Position numbers and translations under genes: made by a program. 15,727 bases of DNA, from contig NWUY0300022803.1 of assembly GCA_004151065.3 (NCBI GenBank), positions 19,821 through 35,547 of the forward strand, in the 5' to 3' direction. Shown here piece after piece: positions 1 to 9,130 of this stretch. A model generated the notes under the pieces. It had not been told where the DNA came from. It did not search any database and worked only from the letters and a program-made list of their open reading frames with translations. Position 1 is the first letter of the stretch; each line of letters begins with the position of its first letter. The stretch comes from Larix sibirica. Lineage: Eukaryota > Streptophyta > Pinopsida > Pinales > Pinaceae.

Positions 1-7
1 CAACAAT

Positions 8-19
8 TGGTATCAAAGC
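8..19 (+). other. Primer binding site, tRNA-iMet type
   Basis: The 12-base sequence TGGTATCAAAGC differs by one base from TGGTATCAGAGC, the complement of the 3' end of plant initiator tRNA-Met that primes most plant Copia elements. It follows a CA-ending stretch by a few bases, as expected at the LTR/PBS boundary, and lies about 50 bases upstream of the gag start. This fixes the orientation and superfamily and implies that the 5' LTR is immediately left of the window. Confidence 0.8.
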
Positions 20-834
20 AGGTATCTTCAGTAATAGCTTAATATATAAAAGATAGATCCATGCACAAATATGGACAAGAAAGAAGGTATCTCCACCAAC
101 AGATCACCAAGGTTTGATGGAACCAACTACAACTTCTAGAATGTCAGGATGGAACTATACCCGCAATCTCTAGGAGTTGATGTCTGGCAGTCCATTATGG
201 ATGGTTACAATGTTCCAGTAGTTGCACCAGCTGGTCCAATTGAGAAGAGATATATGAGTGCAATGCAAGAGCCATGACCGCATTGCTATGTGGATTAAAA
301 GACATATAAATTATTAAGGAAATGTATTGTGCCTCAACCAAGGATGTATGGGATAAGCTCAGAAGTGTCTACGAAGGTGATGAGAAATTAAAGAAGGAAA
401 AACTGAAGAATTACTTCAGGTTATTTGAATCTTTGAAAATGAAATATGAAGAGAATATTGCTTCTTAATTCTTGAGAGTTGATGAGATAATTAATGCTAT
501 CAAAAGTCTGGGAGTTGCTTTGGAAGAAGAATCAGTAGTATATAAAATACTGAGAACTCTACCTTCAATATTTGATGTAAAGGTATATGTGTTGGAAGAC
601 AAAGAAAATATTGAATACCTGAAAAAGGACGAGCTTCAAGGGATCTTGATGACATATGAGATGATAACTAAGAAAGAGAATCCTATCATAAAAGAAGTGT
701 CCTTTAAAGCCATTGTAAAGGTTAAGCACAAGCATGACAAGGACTCTTGTAGTAAATCAGATGAAGAGGAGTCAAAATTCGTAAGGAACCTGAAAAGAGG
801 ATGTGGTAAGTATAAAAACAATTTTCCTTTCAAA

Positions 835-876
835 TGTTTCAAATGTGGAGGAATAGGCCACTTTGCTTCCAAATGT
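835..876 (+). other. CCHC zinc knuckle of Copia gag
   Basis: Codons at 835 (Cys), 844 (Cys), 859 (His) and 874 (Cys) give C-x2-C-x4-H-x4-C, read CFKCGGIGHFASKC. This is the canonical retroviral-type zinc knuckle that binds the genomic RNA. All four metal ligands and the Gly before His are intact despite the surrounding decay. Confidence 0.9.
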
Positions 877-1897
877 CCATATAGGGAAGATGGAGGTAGC
901 GACAATGAGGAAGAATCCCATCCCATGATCAAAGAATGGCATGCACTCAAAACATATCGGAGACTACAAAGAAATTTCCAAAGTAGAGAAAGAGTCTGTA
1001 TATTGAGGAAGACAACAATTTGTCTGAAGAAAGTAAATGTGAAAAGAATCTCAAAGAGGTACTATTTATGGCCTTTGTGGAAAAGGAAAGCAATGATGAA
1101 AATAAGAGGAGTTGTTAGTCAATCAAGAAGAATACACCATTTGTGCAAAGCAAGCCTGGATCACTGGATAAGTATTTCTTTAGTGGGTCCTTCAATACGC
1201 CTCCAAATCCTATCATAGAAGTTAAAACTGACAGTGAATATGAATAAGAAGAGGAATCATAATTTGATTGGGAAGGTGAACTGGTCAGCACGTTAGATGA
1301 ATTGAAGAATTCAAGAAAGACAAATAAAATCTTGTAGGATCGATTTTCAAAGTATGAAGAATAGGTCAAGCAAAATAAAGAAGTTCAAGAATCTCTTGAT
1401 AAACAGGTAATGAGCTATGAAAAACAACTGAATTTCATAGTCGACAGGATCAAAGTGCTTGAAGAACATAAATCTATATTGAATGCTGCTTTGTAAGAGT
1501 TAGCACATAAAAACAAGATGTTGGTAAGTCAGAATGAACTAAAGGATAGAGAGATCTCTCGCTTAGAAGATAAGTTGATTGAGATAAAGGGAAAGAAACA
1601 AGTTCAAGGTCCCATCATAGGTGACTCTCCAAATTCTGCACATCTAGGAAGTGAAAACACTGTTCTTGAAGATAAAGTGAAGAACAAGTTCAGAGGAAAC
1701 ACATCAATTTTGAACAAAATTATGAATGATCAGAAATCACCAGAAGATAAGTCAGGACTTGGATATGAAAGAACATCTAGGAAGGTCTGCGACAATGACA
1801 TCATCCAAATCAAGTAAAATATTTCAGGTATGAAAATTCTTTTAATTATTACAAATCATTCTATTACACTACCCAAAGAAGGACTAGCATAATGAAG

Positions 1898-1993
1898 TGC
1901 ACAAGGTGCAATTTTATCGGTCATATTGCTAAGTATTTCGAAACTATGAGATGTTATGCTTGTGATGGTTTTGGACACAAGGCTATGCATTGT
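1898..1993 (+). other. Second pair of CCHC knuckles in Copia gag; first has lost a Cys
   Basis: In the frame starting at 1892 two knuckles follow each other. The first has Cys at 1898 and 1907 and His at 1922, but Phe (TTC, 1937) where the fourth ligand should be. The second has Cys at 1952 and 1961, His at 1976 and Cys at 1991 and is complete (CYACDGFGHKAMHC). Paired knuckles after a coiled coil are typical of this plant gag type. The frame is open upstream to about 1820, showing a shift from the preceding frame. Confidence 0.8.
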
Positions 1994-2210
1994 CAAAAAA
2001 TAGTGAATTTACTAGATGAACATATTCCATCCAATAGCTATCGCACTAGGAGGACCAGGAAATGCCCATGCGCATAATCAAAATGTAAGTGAGTACATAA
2101 AAACTTGGGTAAGGAAATATCCTCAAAAGTGCATAGAAGAAGCTGATAATCCAAGCACATCCAACGCAACAAGCAATTGTTGCCCCTCTTGTGGATCTCC
2201 AAGAGATTAG

Positions 2211-2676
2211 GTGAGATTCTTGAATTCAACATGATGCATACTAGGAATTCAAGGAGTATATTAGTGAAGGTTATAGTTTGAAGATGGTTGGCGCATAAAT
2301 ATTAAATGTTGAAAATATTGTATATGGTGAGTTGCAGTGTCACAGAAAAAGATTTTAGTATTATTGATTAATAAAAATGTGTGTTTATAAGTTATGTTTA
2401 AGATAAGTTGTCACACAAGAACACTGGCATGTGATAGATTAAAAAAATTACAATTAACAAACATTGTTGAGAAGTAAGCTAATTCCGCATAGAGATATAG
2501 ACACATGAACATATGTTGTATTATATTCAAAATTTTGAGTGTTTACAAAATGGATGAGTCCTTTATTTTTTAGAACATAATTGAACATCAAAAGAGACTT
2601 AATGCCGGGGTAAAAAATATGAGTTTAAGAAAATAACTGAAGTTGTATCAGGAAAAATTGAGAATCACAGAGTAAC
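2211..2676. other. AT-rich stretch without recognisable gene
   Basis: After the gag remnant the sequence becomes AT-rich with stops in all frames. The Copia protease and integrase expected here are not visible. I see no RNA gene or clear repeat. It may be decayed element sequence or an insertion. Confidence 0.4.
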
Positions 2677-3124
2677 TCAGAGCTGCAATTCAAGGTACAA
2701 CTCCATGTCTAGTTGTTGTGAGAGACGGAGATCCAAATCCATTTGAAATAGCTCATTGTATTGAGAATTTGGTTGCATGAGAGTTGAAGACGACACTTGT
2801 TTGATGAAATGTGCAGCCCGAATTGAAAACATTTCATCCATAATTTGTTGTTGTTTCCACTCCAGGATGTTGACCTCGTTGATTCGACTAGTCAATATTT
2901 CAGCATGGCTCAGGTTCAACTGGGGTGAGCATACATTTGAATTCTGACTTCTCCATTTGGCCCTCCCAAATTCCTATGTTGACTCTTGAACGAGTGAACT
3001 CAGATTGTTGTGATTGGACAACAAAACGCACATTGTCAAGAGAATCATTCATCTTCTTGTAGAAGGAAGCCATGACCAGAAAGGATGAAAGACTAGAAGG
3101 AAATGAAACGCAGAGGAAGATCAT
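2677..3124 (-). other. Two overlapping minus-strand open frames, unidentified
   Basis: On the minus strand two open frames overlap by about 20 bases: 3124-2900 (74 codons; an internal Met gives MASFYKKMND) and 2919-2677 (80 codons, rich in Gln, Leu and Ser). Together they span about 150 codons with one frame change near 2910, which could be one frameshifted coding remnant running against the element. The second part contains Leu/Gln-rich stretches that could form helices. I recognise no domain. It may be a captured host gene fragment or chance, since an AT-rich stretch can hold such frames. No function is claimed. Confidence 0.2.
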
Positions 3125-3891
3125 AGAAAAAAAATCTAATGAACCAGGAATTTCACAAATATTTTATAGAATTGAATGGCAGTTATTCGTGTGCATGGAA
3201 TTAGGTTGAAGGGATTGCATTCAAGACCGTGTGATTCAAAGAATACGATGGAGTCGCCAAAAGTAAATGGTGGAGTTAATGAATTTGGGAAGAAGTACAC
3301 AAATCATAAATCTTATTCGTTGTCCTATGAAACCAAAATGATGTTTCCCAAAAGTGTTCAAGTATAGATGTGACGAGTCATAGTTTCCACATGAATTGAT
3401 TGTCATATCCTTTTATTGCCTAGTTGGCTAGCAAGAGGAAAAGCATGCCAAATATTTGGTGGTTATGGCAAGGGATAAGACGTTAATAATGACAACAAGG
3501 ATTGGTGAGAACACAATAAATTTGATTAGTGAGATAGTTATAAACACAAGGAAATCAATGGGAAAGACAGTGCAAAACTAGTAAATGACCGACTTTGAAT
3601 TGCGTAGTTGGAACAATAGGAAGATTGCATGAGGATTTTCGCAAGGAGTGACGAATTATTGTGACAAGAACAAAATTTCAAGATAATAAGGAATAGAGAA
3701 ACTAAATAGGGAAATGTATCTGAGATAGCTACAAAACAATGCATATCTTGCAAGGTATCAATGCAGAAACTTCAGTAAAGAATGAAGCATGAAGACAGGC
3801 GGAGTTATCCTTGTAAGCAGATGAGTAAATTCCAGTGCAAAAAAGAAGAAAGAAGAAGCAAATTGTGTAGTCATGGCACCTCTTTTCCATT
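3125..3891. other. Unassigned sequence between Copia gag and the purine tracts
   Basis: Only short frames occur here (the longest are about 60-70 codons on either strand), with no motif I can name. The position, between gag and the PPT-like motifs, is where pol would lie in a complete Copia element, but no pol motif is visible. No tRNA, rRNA or direct repeat was noticed. Confidence 0.35.
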
Positions 3892-3911
3892 GATGTCAAA
3901 GGGGGATAAAA
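3892..3911 (+). other. Polypurine-tract-like motif, first copy
   Basis: The sequence reads GATGTCAAAGGGGGATAAAA. An AAAGGGGGA core preceded by GATGYC is common just upstream of the 3' LTR in plant Copia elements, where the purine tract primes plus-strand synthesis. A near copy lies about 240 bases downstream and a shorter G-run (CAGGGGGAG) near 4053, so it is unclear which one, if any, was the working tract. Confidence 0.4.
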
Positions 3912-4133
3912 AGCATGAAGCTGGTCATGAAGCATGCAACAACACAAAAAGAATGATCATGAATCATGCAATCCGCGTAAAAAATACATAAAGTAGAAAA
4001 AGCATTGACAACATAATGCATAGAAGACAAAGGTTCAGACTGACAAAGAACACAGGGGGAGTACTCTGACAAGCACACATGGAGCATACAATCTTTAGGA
4101 TATGATTATGCACAGGTTCATAAGTGTTGACAT

Positions 4134-4153
4134 CAATGCCAAAGGGGGATATT
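4134..4153 (+). other. Polypurine-tract-like motif, second copy, next to an N
   Basis: CAATGCCAAAGGGGGATATT repeats the core of the motif at 3892-3911 and is followed at once by an undetermined base (4154). This is where an LTR would be expected to begin. It is the better candidate for the 3' PPT because no further copy follows, but no 3' LTR can be confirmed without the 5' LTR for comparison. Confidence 0.45.
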
Positions 4154-5061
4154 NAAAAAGGAAAGTGATCATGGATTTTGGAGAGAAGAAAATAAAGGAG
4201 GGCGAGTTGGGAAAAAAGATCCAGTTTCTAAGTCAACTAGCTTTACCTTATCCACTAGAAAGCACGATAAAGCTGTCTAAAGTAGGAAGGCGCACTTCTA
4301 ATCTAGGAATAGCATGAAATCAGACAGAATCAGATTAAATATTATCCATAATCTATCCAAGTGTTCCCTAGTGACTTAGGATGGCATGTGGTCTCGTAAA
4401 AGACAAAATTAGGCCAACTTATCTAGTCTAAGCCTAGGAAATTAATAAAAAATAATTAATGTATTTAATCCTATGTCTAAAGTGGGTTTTCAATATTCCA
4501 ACACAAATGGTTTTGTTGGCGGGACCAAGTTCTTAAACAGGAATATGTTAACTGCATGTTTGAATTGGTGATAACAAGTTAGATTCAGGATTAGTGGGAA
4601 AAGAAGCTTGATGATTTCACATCCCAGGAATTTGAACTACGAGGGTGGGAAGTAACAAAGTTCATATAATATCTTTTCTATGGAGGACTACGTATAGATC
4701 GGTATGAAAAATTGTGGGTTGAAATTTCGGTGAACCTAGCAGAGTGGTTGCGGCGACTCGTGGAAGCACCTGAGTATCTCAACAGACAAAGGAAAAATGC
4801 GGTGTGGACTATAAGACATCTGATCTGGTTGAATATGCTAAACTCACCCTTGACTAGAGATGTTGATTTTTGGGTAGAAAGCACTATGTTTGGCTATATT
4901 TTGGAATTCATAGCTGAAAAAAATAAATCAATCTGCAAGGAAAGATGAAGACGAACTCAAGAGAGGATCCCGTGGAAGACTACTGAAAGAAGTTCCCTTG
5001 TGGATCAAGACCTGGTTAGTGGAATTTTTGTTTCTACCTCTAGATTGGATTAGAATGGAGG
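4154..5061. other. Spacer without assigned gene; possible 3' LTR and a 78-codon frame
   Basis: The part after the N (about 4155-4500) is AT-rich with a run of A/T near 4445-4475 and could be 3' LTR, which I cannot prove. From 4650 to 4948 the + strand is open for 78 codons from 4712 (MWVEISVNLAEWL...), with unusually many Trp, Leu and Glu codons for random AT-rich DNA. I recognise no family. It could be part of the leader or gag N-terminus of the following gypsy element or an unrelated remnant. Nothing else is visible. Confidence 0.3.
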
Positions 5062-5478
5062 AGTAAACCCCTTGCACCCAAGGGGAAAATTCGGGTTGAT
5101 GATTCTACATTGTGGAAGGTTTATCTATCATCAAGAGAGGGGATTGATAGCACTGAGGCCAGGGCTGAGCAAGAAAACTTAAGAGAAATGGTTATATAAA
5201 ATGGTTGAAAGAACAGTTAAGAGAAGCATGGAGGAGAAGAACACAACTGGAAGAAAGCATAAGGAATGGGGAAAGTAGTGAATAAAACCAAGAGGATCTA
5301 CGTTAGAGGAAGAAGAGAGAGGAACTGACTAGCTCCAAATTGAGAAAGCAGGGGATGGATATGCTAGATATCCCAGTAAGAGGAATTTGGGAGGAAAGCG
5401 CAAGTGAGAGGAAGGATCATGAATACCAATTTGTCGCATAACAAATTTCTTCATCATATGCCAGACAATCCTAGATGN
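5062..5478 (+). repeat. Tandem duplication of about 417 bp, copy A
   Basis: This unit is followed directly by a second copy (5479-5895). The first 190 or so bases match only about three quarters of the time with small indels, while the last 225 or so, from about ACACAACTGGAAG onward, differ at only about three sites. The last base of the unit is an N (5478) that aligns with a C in copy B. It lies upstream of the gypsy gag, so it may be leader sequence. It holds purine-rich stretches (AGAGAGGGGA near 5133) but no recognisable coding. Confidence 0.85.
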
Positions 5479-5895
5479 AGTAAAACCCTCGTGCTCAGGG
5501 GGAAAATTCAGGGTGATGTTGCTCTGTTACAGAAGGTAGTTCTATCATCAAAGGAGGGGATGGACAATGGTGAAGGCCAGGGCTGAGCGAGTAGAATGAA
5601 GAGCACATATTAAAGAAAAATGGTTGAAAGAATAGTTAAGGGGAGCATAGAGGAGAAGCACACAACTGGAAGAAAGCATAAGGAATGGGGAAAGTAGTGA
5701 ATAAAACCAAGAGGATCTACATTAGAGGAAGAAGAGAGAGGAACTGACTAGCTCCAAATTGAGAAAGCAGGGGATGGATATGCTAGATATCCCAGTAAGA
5801 GGAATTTGGGAGGAAAGCGCAAGTGAGAGGAAGGATCATGAATACCAATTTGTCACATAACGAATTTCTTCATCATATGCCAGACAATCCTAGAT
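5479..5895 (+). repeat. Tandem duplication of about 417 bp, copy B
   Basis: This is the second copy of the unit described at 5062-5478. It begins AGTAAAACCC against GAGTAAACCC in copy A and ends with the shared text CCAGACAATCCTAGATG. Copy B continues without a break into the gypsy gag frame (TILDAGEDHQ, then the gag at 5929), so copy B is the one in natural continuity with the element. Confidence 0.85.
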
Positions 5896-5928
5896 GCAGG
5901 AGAGGATCATCAAGAACTATCAGGACTT

Positions 5929-7410
5929 GTGGAAAATGGAAGTACTCCAGAAAGTGAACCCCTCATTGAGAAAGAAACTAGAAGAAACGAAGCTAGCACT
6001 CCCCTAACTAACCACCAAGTGCCCTTGAAAAATCTGGTAACAAATTCTCAAAATATTGTTTTACTACTGCCTTGGTATAGTCAGATGAACAATAGTAGTA
6101 ATAGTTCCTAAAGAAGTTCACTAGTAGGATGAAGAAATAATAGTTCTCAGTCAAGTGGCAGTAATTTTATTTCTCAACCAGGACCACAAGGGTTTGTTTT
6201 AGTAAATACTCAAGTTGCACCAATGGTATGGGCACCAACAAGACTTCCCTTAAGATTCCCATTGTTTTGGGGGAACAAAGAAGATGATGTAGCTCAACAA
6301 TGGTTTCTTTGTGGGGCAATATGGAACGCCAGGGATACCCTGGTGGCATACAAGTTAGTGTAATTTCAAACGACCCTTTGAGGAATGGCATTGTAGTGGT
6401 ATATGAGACTAGTAAAAAGGAGGGTTCCAAAAGCACCAACACCTACCTTGGTAGAAACTAAAAATATGTTTCTAGATGAATTTGCACGGCCAAAATCTAA
6501 ACAATAGAGTGTTCTGGAATTAATAGAAATATGAAAAATACCTGAAGAATCCGCATGGGCATATGCATAGAGATTCATAGATGAATTAACAAAGATAATG
6601 CACCTAGTCCATGAGGTTCACCATAAAGAATGGTTCATTCAAGTACTACTGCCTCTCACAAATATACCGTTATTGAAACAAGTAATAAACTCTCCCAAGA
6701 CTGCTCTGGAGCAAGCAATGAAGATGGAAGATATGGAAAACTATCCATACTCAATGGGAATGAGAGGAGGAGTGGGATATTTATCATCGACTGGTGAAAT
6801 AACACAAGTGCATCGCAAGATATTAAATATAGTTGAGATATTATAGGACCTAAATACACCAAAGGTACAATGACCACAAGTCTGGTGCACTGGCTACTCG
6901 ACAAAAAGGCATCACGCTTCATAGTGAATGTGGTCACAAGGAGGACAAGTTTCTCCAGGAGGAACATTCAACACTAGACCTAGCGCAACAATTGTGTAAG
7001 TCGCTATGTAAAATCCATTTCATTCTGCAGGACAATCATCATATCCAGAACCTCCAACTAGGTCTACTAATGACTACTACAAAATTTGTAACTTGTTCGG
7101 TCACCACTCGTGAATTTTTTCTCTGTTCCAGAAGTACTCAATGGTACCTAACATGGTCAACTATGAATTATGCATATTACTACACACAATATTGAGAAGT
7201 GTAGAGCTTTAGATTCCCTCATAGAGAGGATGGATTGATCTATCTTCTGAGTGGTTGATCAATCCCAAGGGATAGGAGAAGAAGGATGAGGAGCAGGTTT
7301 TGGGGCTAGAAGAGGAGGAGGTTTTTGGATCTAGGCGAGTAGATGGTTGCATAGGGACATTTCAATGATACAATTGTAACGAAGTGGTTCATATGGCCCG
7401 TGATTATCCT
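5929..7410 (+). pseudogene. gag: Ty3/gypsy gag, broken
   Basis: Gag is the particle-forming protein. One + frame can be followed from about 5881 to 6846, with roughly eight in-frame stops (for example 6109, 6361, 6376 and 6394). A Ser/Asn/Gln-rich N-terminal part (to about 6180) leads into a retrotransposon-gag domain: LPLRFPLFWG, IWNARDT, ALxWYM, FLDEFARPKS, SVLELIEI, RFIDELTKI and WFIQVLLPL, matching the usual order of a W/L-rich capsid core followed by the RF(x)ELL-like segment. After 6846 comes a Gly/Pro/Ser-rich linker in shifting frames and then a ruined zinc knuckle (7366-7407). A stop was preferred over a start for the left border because GTG at 5929 is only a convenient point; the true Met is not evident. 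Confidence 0.8.
7366..7407 (+). other. Decayed CCHC zinc knuckle of gypsy gag
   Basis: The spacing C-x2-C-x4-H-x4-C is preserved in codon positions 7366, 7375, 7390 and 7405, but only Cys 7375 and His 7390 survive. The first ligand is a TGA stop and the last is Tyr (TAT). The Gly before His is Val (GTT). The remaining text (YNCNEVVHMARDYP) still reads as a knuckle. All changes are single-base steps from the canonical codons. Confidence 0.75.
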
Positions 7411-7771
7411 TTTCCAAAAATATCGTGGTGTACCTACTACAACGCCAACACTCATACACTAGAAGAATTCCCTAAGCTTATTTCTAAATGGGAGGATTTC
7501 CCAAGGAGACCGAATAATTTCATAAACTATGAAACCTAAGAAGATAGAACAACAATAGGTTTTGTGGTCACTCAGGAAAGCGCAAAATTTGGTGTAGATC
7601 AGAGACTACCAAACTCCCCGGTGATCCAAGAGGCATCTCTTAAAAGGACTAGATATGTTCCAGCGCAATAGAAACAGATATACATGGAAGCTACCGATAT
7701 TTTTGGTTGAATACCAGCCCCACCAGCCTCAAAGGGTCCAATATTGTAGCAACAGTTCCAGTCGGACAACA
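7411..7771 (+). pseudogene. Gag-to-protease linker of the gypsy polyprotein, broken
   Basis: The knuckle frame runs on through LEEFPKLISKWEDF, an echo of the CPKLI-K-W segment that follows the knuckle in related elements, then NYE, VIQEASLKRTRY and IPAPPASKGPI before the duplicated block begins at 7772. It contains several stops. There is no separate domain; it joins nucleocapsid to protease. Confidence 0.5.
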
Positions 7772-8009
7772 CCAAAGTTGAAGATGAGGGTTCATGTACC
7801 AATAATAAAAAAATTATGTTTTTTTGTGGTTTCAATTGCTTAAAGGTTTTCTGGAAGATGAGAAAGCTACCTAGAAACTACAAAGTACACTCCACAGCCT
7901 GGTTGATGTTGTGGAAAATAATGAATAAACTTGTGCTCCTCTCCTAGAGAGAAATATCCAGTTGGTGTGACAATTACAAAGGAATCAAACGAGCCAAGAA
8001 TTCCATCTA

Positions 8010-8600
8010 AATGCATAGGTACACGATTATGATATAAAAAATGTAATGTTGGACCTTGGTTCTGATGTGAACATCTTACCAAAGAAATCATGGGAATAAA
8101 TGGGTTCCCCTTAGCTTGTCTATTCCCTCGTTTAGTTGTGAATGGTGAACGAGTACCATATCTTCCCCATTGGTCACCTAGAAAATTTTGAAGTGGATAA
8201 AGGTGGTGTCAATACAACTACATATTTCAAAGTCATTGAGATCATGGGAGAAACAAATCCTTATCCAGCATGCTTAGTATTGAATGGGACTACAAGAAAT
8301 ATGGCACCATCAATTTAGATAACAAAATGATGACCTTTGAGATGGATGGTATGAAGGTGACCCATCCATTAGATCCACACCAAGGTCCATCATACACTGA
8401 TCCCATTTAGGAGAAAATGGAACAAGATGTGTTGGAGGGGGTATACTCTCTGACCGCAGGATAGAGGGATGACTATGTGAATCCAACCGCAAAAGGTTAC
8501 ATGAGATGGAGAAGTATTCAGTCCTTCTATAGTGACACTGAGGATGCTTGGGATAACTGGAAAACAGACGTCATGGGATCTCATCTAGACACTACACAAT
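8010..8600 (+). pseudogene. Gypsy aspartic protease and following linker, copy 1, broken
   Basis: The retroviral-type protease cleaves the polyprotein and works as a dimer using one Asp per subunit. The active-site segment reads VMLDLGSDVNILPKKSWE, with Asp at 8052-8054 in D-L-G-S rather than the usual D-S/T-G-A/S. Then follow MVNEYHIFPIGHLENF, VIEIMGE and PYPACLVLNG, the flap and C-terminal parts. In this copy VQLRM has become V-stop-L-stop-M (TAG, TGA at about 8140-8150), whereas copy 2 keeps CAG and CGA. A one-base loss near 8303 shifts the frame; the linker (THPLDPHQG, YVNPTAKGYMRWRSI) then reads in a second frame to about 8600. Confidence 0.75.
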
Positions 8601-8601
8601 G

Positions 8602-9130
8602 GTGAATTCTATCAGGAGGATCGGTGTAGAATCCAATCAAGAACCAACATATGATGGAACCAATTGACTTGATACATTATTACAAGAGATGGAAGCCATG
8701 GTAGAAGAGAAATACCACATGGATGTATTGGATATATTGCTTAGAGGCACTCCCACGCGATGGTAAGAAACACATAGAGATGAATTGTCTGATTGGGACA
8801 CCATGTAGCTTACTTTGATGATCAATTTCAATCCCTCCTTACATACTAACATGGTGAAAGAAGTCTATATGGGGGAATCTAATCCTTATCAACATATTGA
8901 AATATATGAGCACCAATGGGAATCAAGAAGATTACAATCATAGTTTTGGTTCCACCAATTCTTCCATGAGCTTGGCCCTATCCCAAAGTATTGGTATCTA
9001 CACAAAGAAACAAGAAGGAAAACTAAATGTTGGAAGAAGCTATGTTCAATGTTCTTTCAAGACTTTTCCTTCTCTGCAAAAAATGATACGGTAAGAAAAT
9101 TATTAACCACTATTAAGGGTGCATTATTTT
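8602..9130 (+). pseudogene. Second gag-like domain inside gypsy pol, copy 1, broken
   Basis: Between protease and RT one frame can be followed from RRIGVESNQEPTYDGTN through VLDILLRGTPTRW, LSDWDTM, NPYQHIEIYEHQWE, FFHELGPIPKYWY, ETRRKTKCWKKL and MFFQDFSF. The pattern (YDG start, A/P-x-RWW-like Trp, W-containing helix, then IPxxWY and TxxWxxLxxxFxxxF) resembles a retrotransposon gag capsid core, as in the gag near 6200. Four stops lie within it (for example the TAA after TPTRW). Its role is unknown; a duplicated capsid-like module is inference. The same domain recurs in copy 2. A domain between PR and RT is not part of the textbook gypsy order. Confidence 0.55.

Larger units (their letters stand above)
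71..2210 (+). pseudogene. gag: Copia-type gag (UBN2 domain, zinc knuckles, coiled coil), broken
   Basis: Gag forms the virus-like particle and binds the element RNA. The start at 71 reads MDKKEG and leads into RFDGTNY, the usual opening of plant Copia gag; the Trp after it is a TAG stop. The reading moves through frames: 71 to about 255, then 262-950, then about 951-1817, then 1820-2077, then about 2080-2210. It shows in order the UBN2 core (MTALLCGLKD, VWDKL, FLRVDEIINAI, KILRTLP, DELQGILMTYEM), a CCHC knuckle at 835-876, an acidic stretch with EVLFMA, a Lys/Glu-rich probable coiled coil (about 1300-1600), the motif KSGLGYE near 1750, and two further knuckles (1898-1993). At about 710 codons the length fits the long gag of this family. 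At least four frameshifts and many stops make it non-functional. Family-level recognition is strong; the lineage (SIRE-like or other) is not settled. Confidence 0.85.
1..4153 (+). mobile_element. Degenerate Copia-type LTR retrotransposon internal region, gag only
   Basis: The stretch opens with what looks like the last bases of a 5' LTR (ending in CA) followed directly by a primer binding site, then a long gag remnant, and ends with purine-rich tracts of the kind found just before a 3' LTR. Between gag (to about 2210) and the tracts (3892-4153) I could not find a protease (DSG-type), integrase or RT motif in any frame. It may be a gag-only non-autonomous element or an element that lost pol by deletion. 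The 5' LTR lies outside the window, so the LTR pair cannot be compared. The 3' limit is set by the second purine tract next to the N at 4154 and is uncertain. Confidence 0.6.

Noticed and set aside
636-950. Minus-strand 104-codon frame
   Set aside because: It runs opposite the well-recognised Copia gag and knuckle, so it is a shadow.
4155-4503. 3' LTR of the Copia element ending at CCAACA
   Set aside because: The only link is a five-base match to the first bases of the window, which is expected by chance. Without the 5' LTR it cannot be supported.
4562-4580. Possible second primer binding site (ATTGGTGATAACAAG)
   Set aside because: It matches the tRNA-iMet complement only in its first four or five bases and has no CA-ending LTR or gag start near it.
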